The position numbers were made by a program, and so were the translations under genes. A stretch of 16,101 nt of DNA, from positions 1 through 16,101 of the forward strand of contig JAAEQP010000648.1 of NCBI GenBank assembly GCA_024231375.1. Reading direction: 5' to 3'. Under the pieces are notes generated by a model that was given only the letters and a program-made list of their open reading frames with translations, had not been told where the DNA came from and did no database searches. Positions within the stretch are counted from its first letter, which is position 1, and the number at the start of each line of letters is the position of its first letter. Shown here in pieces: positions 13,864 to 16,101 of this stretch. The stretch comes from a bacterium (GTDB lineage: Bacteria > Hydrogenedentota > Hydrogenedentia > Hydrogenedentiales > SLHB01).

Positions 13864-14673
13864 ATGAAGTACTCGTTCATGAGTTTCTCGTGTACCGAAC
13901 TCACTCTCGACGAAATGCTGGCCCTGGCCAAGGACCTTGGGTACGATGGCATCGAGCCACGGACCTCGTCCGACCACGGTCATGGCATCGAGTTTGACGC
14001 ATCGGCCCAATCCCGCGAGCAGGCCAAGGCCAAAGCCGAGTCAGCAGGGATCGCCTACAGTTGCGTGGCTACCTCGTGCCGCTACGCCGACCCGGCCACG
14101 GCCGAGGATCATCTCGGCGACACCCGCAAGGCCATCGACTTGGCCGCAGATATCGGGTGCAGCCGCATCCGCGTATTCGGCGGCGCGCTTCCTGAAGGCG
14201 TCACCCGCGACGAAGCAACGGACGCCATCGTGAAGTGTCTGTCCGCCGTGGCCGACCAAGCGGGCGATCGCGGCGTCAGCGTGTGCGTGGAAACCCATGA
14301 CGATTGGTGTACGCCGGAGCACGTGGCCGAGGTCATGCGTCGCGTCGATCATCCGGCCATCGCCGTGAACTGGGACATCATGCACCCAATCCGGCGCGGC
14401 GGTTCCACCATGGACGAGGCCTGTGAAATCCTGAAGCCCTGGGTGCGCCACATCCATTTCCACGACGGCACGGTGCCTCCGGCCGAATCCGGCCTGCGTC
14501 CCATCGGCGAGGGAGGCATTGACCACAAACGCGCCGTAGAATTGCTCCTGGAAATGGACTACGATGGATATCTGAGCGGCGAGTGGATCAACTGGGAACC
14601 CTTCGAACAGCATCTCCCTCGTGAACTCGCCACCATGAAAGCCTATGAGCGCGGTTCGGGCGGCGCCGCCTAG
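13864..14673 (+). CDS. sugar phosphate isomerase/epimerase (IolE/hydroxypyruvate isomerase-like TIM barrel)
   Basis: A 269-residue cytoplasmic protein of the xylose-isomerase-like TIM-barrel superfamily (AP-endonuclease 2 fold, PF01261), whose members isomerise, epimerise or dehydrate sugars and keto-sugars using a divalent metal. Seen: a first strand YSFMSFSC (3-10), LGYDGIEPR (25-33), and candidate metal ligands Glu143 in CVETHDDW (141-148), Asp171 in VNWDIMH (168-174), His198 or His200 in HIHFHDG (196-202), and Glu240 in LSGEWIN (237-243). These sit in the usual order and spacing. Substrate cannot be assigned; genes of this type are frequent beside DUF1080 genes and oxidoreductases in keto-sugar catabolism, which fits the divergent DUF1080 neighbour. 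AAGGAG (13850-13855) ends 8 nt before the ATG. The next gene follows 48 nt after the stop on the same strand. Confidence 0.88.
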   Translation: MKYSFMSFSCTELTLDEMLALAKDLGYDGIEPRTSSDHGHGIEFDASAQSREQAKAKAESAGIAYSCVATSCRYADPATAEDHLGDTRKAIDLAADIGCSRIRVFGGALPEGVTRDEATDAIVKCLSAVADQAGDRGVSVCVETHDDWCTPEHVAEVMRRVDHPAIAVNWDIMHPIRRGGSTMDEACEILKPWVRHIHFHDGTVPPAESGLRPIGEGGIDHKRAVELLLEMDYDGYLSGEWINWEPFEQHLPRELATMKAYERGSGGAA

Positions 14674-14721
14674 CGGGGTGCCGGGACGCGACACGCCAAG
14701 CCGCTTCACCATGAGGGACCC

Positions 14722-15852
14722 ATGTCGAGCATTCGATTCCGGGTAACGGACAAGGACTTCCACCACTTCAGAGGGGTGCGCGTGCAGCAGGGCGAGGTGC
14801 ACGTGGGACCCGAGATCCAAGGCACCATTCTCCGAAGTTGCCTGTGCATCGGCTTCTACAGTCCCGCGCGCCGAATCGGCGCTATCACGCACATCACGGG
14901 GTTCGGCCGGGGTGATGGCCATCATGCCCCCAGGGCGCTCGACATGGTGCGGAAGGGCCTCTCCAAACGGGGGATGGACTTCAGCGACTGCGAGTGCTTT
15001 GTCATTGGCGGCGCTACCGAGGCGCGGCACGTGTACGAAGCGGTGGTCTCGGAGCTGAAGCAGCGCGCTATCGCCTTCGAGGAACTGGACACCCTCGGTC
15101 GTAGCCACCGCAAGCTCCTGCTCGACCCGTCTACAGGTGAATTGACGCTCTACAAGAAGGCCGAATCCGAGTTTGGCCAGGGCGCGACGGGCGACGTGCA
15201 TCCCGAGCATGCATATCAGTGTTTCAACGACCCCAAAAAGCGCGTGGTGACGGGCGCCAGCGTGCTGTTTCGCAACCGGCAACTCCTCAAGTGCTTGCAG
15301 GAAGAGGTGTTACCCAACGTGCTCGGAGACGGGAACCGTCTCCATGTCTGGTGCGCGGGTTGTTCCACGGGGATGGAAGTGTATTCCATCGCCATGGTCG
15401 GTCTGGCGTGGTTGGAGGAACAAGGGAAGACGGCGGATTTCCGGGTGTTGGGCAGCGACATCTCCCGGGAGGCGCTGGACTTCGCCAGCGCCGGGGAATA
15501 TCCGGTGACGGCTCAGACCGCCAAAGGCCACGGACATTTGCTGGAACGTTATACCGAGCAGATCGAGCGGCACGTGATCCGAATGGGTCCCGAGTTGCCG
15601 CGCGTGGTCGCGTTCAAGTCACGCGACCTCCGCGTCGGAAGCCGTCGGCACCGGTTCGAATTGGTCGTATGCGATCATGTGTTTCAGTATTTCCAGCCCG
15701 ACGTGCAGCGAGAATTCCTGACCGGCCTCGTGGGCGCGGTGCAGCATCGAGGCTATCTCTACCTCAGCACGCCTACCGTCGCGGTGCGGGACTCGGTCGC
15801 GGCCAAGCACCCCTTCACCTGTATCGCGCGCAACGTCTACCGTCGCAAGTAG
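14722..15852 (+). CDS. CheD-CheR fusion: receptor glutamine deamidase joined to MCP methyltransferase
   Basis: One uninterrupted 376-residue frame with two recognisable halves. Residues about 23-146 resemble CheD, which deamidates receptor Gln to Glu: LRSCLCIGFYSPARRIGAITH (37-57) places Cys40 and His57 seventeen residues apart, as in the CheD catalytic pair, with Thr35 near the third catalytic position. FVIGGATEARHV (93-104) and DTLGRSHRKLLLDPSTGELTLYK (123-145) match later CheD strands. After a short linker, residues about 174-360 resemble the SAM domain of CheR, which methylates receptor Glu: ASVLFRNRQLLKCLQEEVLP (179-198), the SAM motif WCAGCSTGMEVYSIAM (210-225), LGSDISREALDFASAGEYP (243-261) with Asp246, and FELVVCDHVFQYF (312-324). 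The N-terminal helical CheR domain is missing. GAGGGA 4 nt before ATG 14722 supports the start. No other chemotaxis gene is in the window. The protein is probably cytoplasmic. Confidence 0.85.
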   Translation: MSSIRFRVTDKDFHHFRGVRVQQGEVHVGPEIQGTILRSCLCIGFYSPARRIGAITHITGFGRGDGHHAPRALDMVRKGLSKRGMDFSDCECFVIGGATEARHVYEAVVSELKQRAIAFEELDTLGRSHRKLLLDPSTGELTLYKKAESEFGQGATGDVHPEHAYQCFNDPKKRVVTGASVLFRNRQLLKCLQEEVLPNVLGDGNRLHVWCAGCSTGMEVYSIAMVGLAWLEEQGKTADFRVLGSDISREALDFASAGEYPVTAQTAKGHGHLLERYTEQIERHVIRMGPELPRVVAFKSRDLRVGSRRHRFELVVCDHVFQYFQPDVQREFLTGLVGAVQHRGYLYLSTPTVAVRDSVAAKHPFTCIARNVYRRK

Positions 15853-16027
15853 CCAGCTAGAGCGCTTTGAGTGATTGTGTGGCCGCAGCTGCGCCAGTTA
15901 GGACAAGGCTGGCAAGGAACGAAAATGCAGGCGTGGCAGGGCCACGGCGAGGTTTTGTGACGCGGTCAGCCGACGCGGCAACCAGCAGATGCGGCTACAG
16001 AATTGGTCAAGAGTGCTCTACCGCTGG
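15853..16027. repeat. segment bounded by imperfect inverted repeats (possible small non-autonomous element)
   Basis: The left end CCAGCTAGAGCGCT (15853-15866) and the reverse complement of the right end (16012-16027), CCAGCGGTAGAGCACT, match at 13 positions with a 2-nt insertion and one mismatch. The roughly 145 bp between them are non-coding as far as I can tell; a 65-codon frame inside has no ribosome site and no recognisable sequence. It begins directly after the CheD-CheR stop codon. A MITE-like element or a structured 3' region are both possible. Confidence 0.4.
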
Positions 16028-16101
16028 GAGGCAGGCTGCAATGCCGTGGTGCGCGACAGAATGAGATAGGTGACGATCCGGATAGCGCACAGGATGAAGA
16101 G
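16028..16101. other. right edge, no feature seen
   Basis: 74 bp to the window end with no supported gene, promoter or repeat. Confidence 0.4.

Noticed and set aside
14041..15282. 413-codon open frame on the minus strand
   Set aside because: It is the shadow of the TIM-barrel and CheD-CheR genes, which have clear motifs and ribosome sites; the frame spans the gap between them and resembles nothing.
13700..15860. 10-bp sequence AGCCAGCTAG present at both 13700-13709 and 15851-15860
   Set aside because: Many 10-bp matches are expected by chance within 16 kb, and the flanking sequences do not match.
15867..16064. 65-codon plus-strand open frame at the right end
   Set aside because: No ribosome site, no recognisable protein sequence, and it lies within the inverted-repeat-bounded segment.

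Overview
The window is GC-rich bacterial DNA, tightly packed with genes, with Shine-Dalgarno sites of the GGAGG type. I found no tRNA, rRNA or CRISPR array. A secreted DUF1080 (3-keto-disaccharide hydrolase family) protein beside a sugar-isomerase TIM barrel is typical of the PVC superphylum (Planctomycetota, Verrucomicrobiota) and Candidatus Hydrogenedentota. That placement is an inference; no marker gene here fixes the phylum.

Positions 1-12192 form a surface-polysaccharide (exopolysaccharide or O-antigen-like) locus in three transcription blocks. Block A runs leftwards from about 2711: an extended SDR sugar-nucleotide epimerase/dehydratase, an RmlD-like dTDP-4-dehydrorhamnose reductase, and an odd gene cut by the window edge that joins the N-terminal half of a GT4-like glycosyltransferase to an FHA domain. 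Block B runs rightwards (2899-9817) and is translationally coupled throughout: polyprenyl-phosphate sugar-1-phosphate transferase, a membrane-anchored TPR protein, a WbuB-type GT4 glycosyltransferase, a Wzy/WaaL-type polymerase/ligase with a very long TPR tail, and a second membrane-anchored TPR protein. A and B diverge from one intergenic region in which the two predicted promoters share a palindromic -10 element. Block C runs leftwards (12192-9822) and converges on B with 4 bp between stop codons: wecB (UDP-GlcNAc 2-epimerase) and wecC (UDP-ManNAc dehydrogenase). Together the genes would make UDP-ManNAcA and a deoxysugar nucleotide, load the first sugar on undecaprenyl phosphate, extend it and polymerise or ligate it. 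No Wzx flippase, outer-membrane export channel or chain-length kinase is in the window.

Positions 12193-16101 are a mixed region: a small basic protein of unknown function with its own promoter, the DUF1080 protein, a divergent IolE/hydroxypyruvate-isomerase-like TIM barrel, and, 48 bp downstream on the same strand, a single ORF fusing a CheD-type receptor deamidase to a CheR-type methyltransferase. That fusion is the most unusual gene here: its two halves catalyse consecutive reactions on the same chemoreceptor side chains. The right end (15853-16101) is non-coding and carries a roughly 175-bp segment bounded by imperfect inverted repeats.

Main candidates for something new: the CheD-CheR fusion, the glycosyltransferase-FHA join (possibly an assembly or recombination chimera), and the TPR-rich polymerase module.
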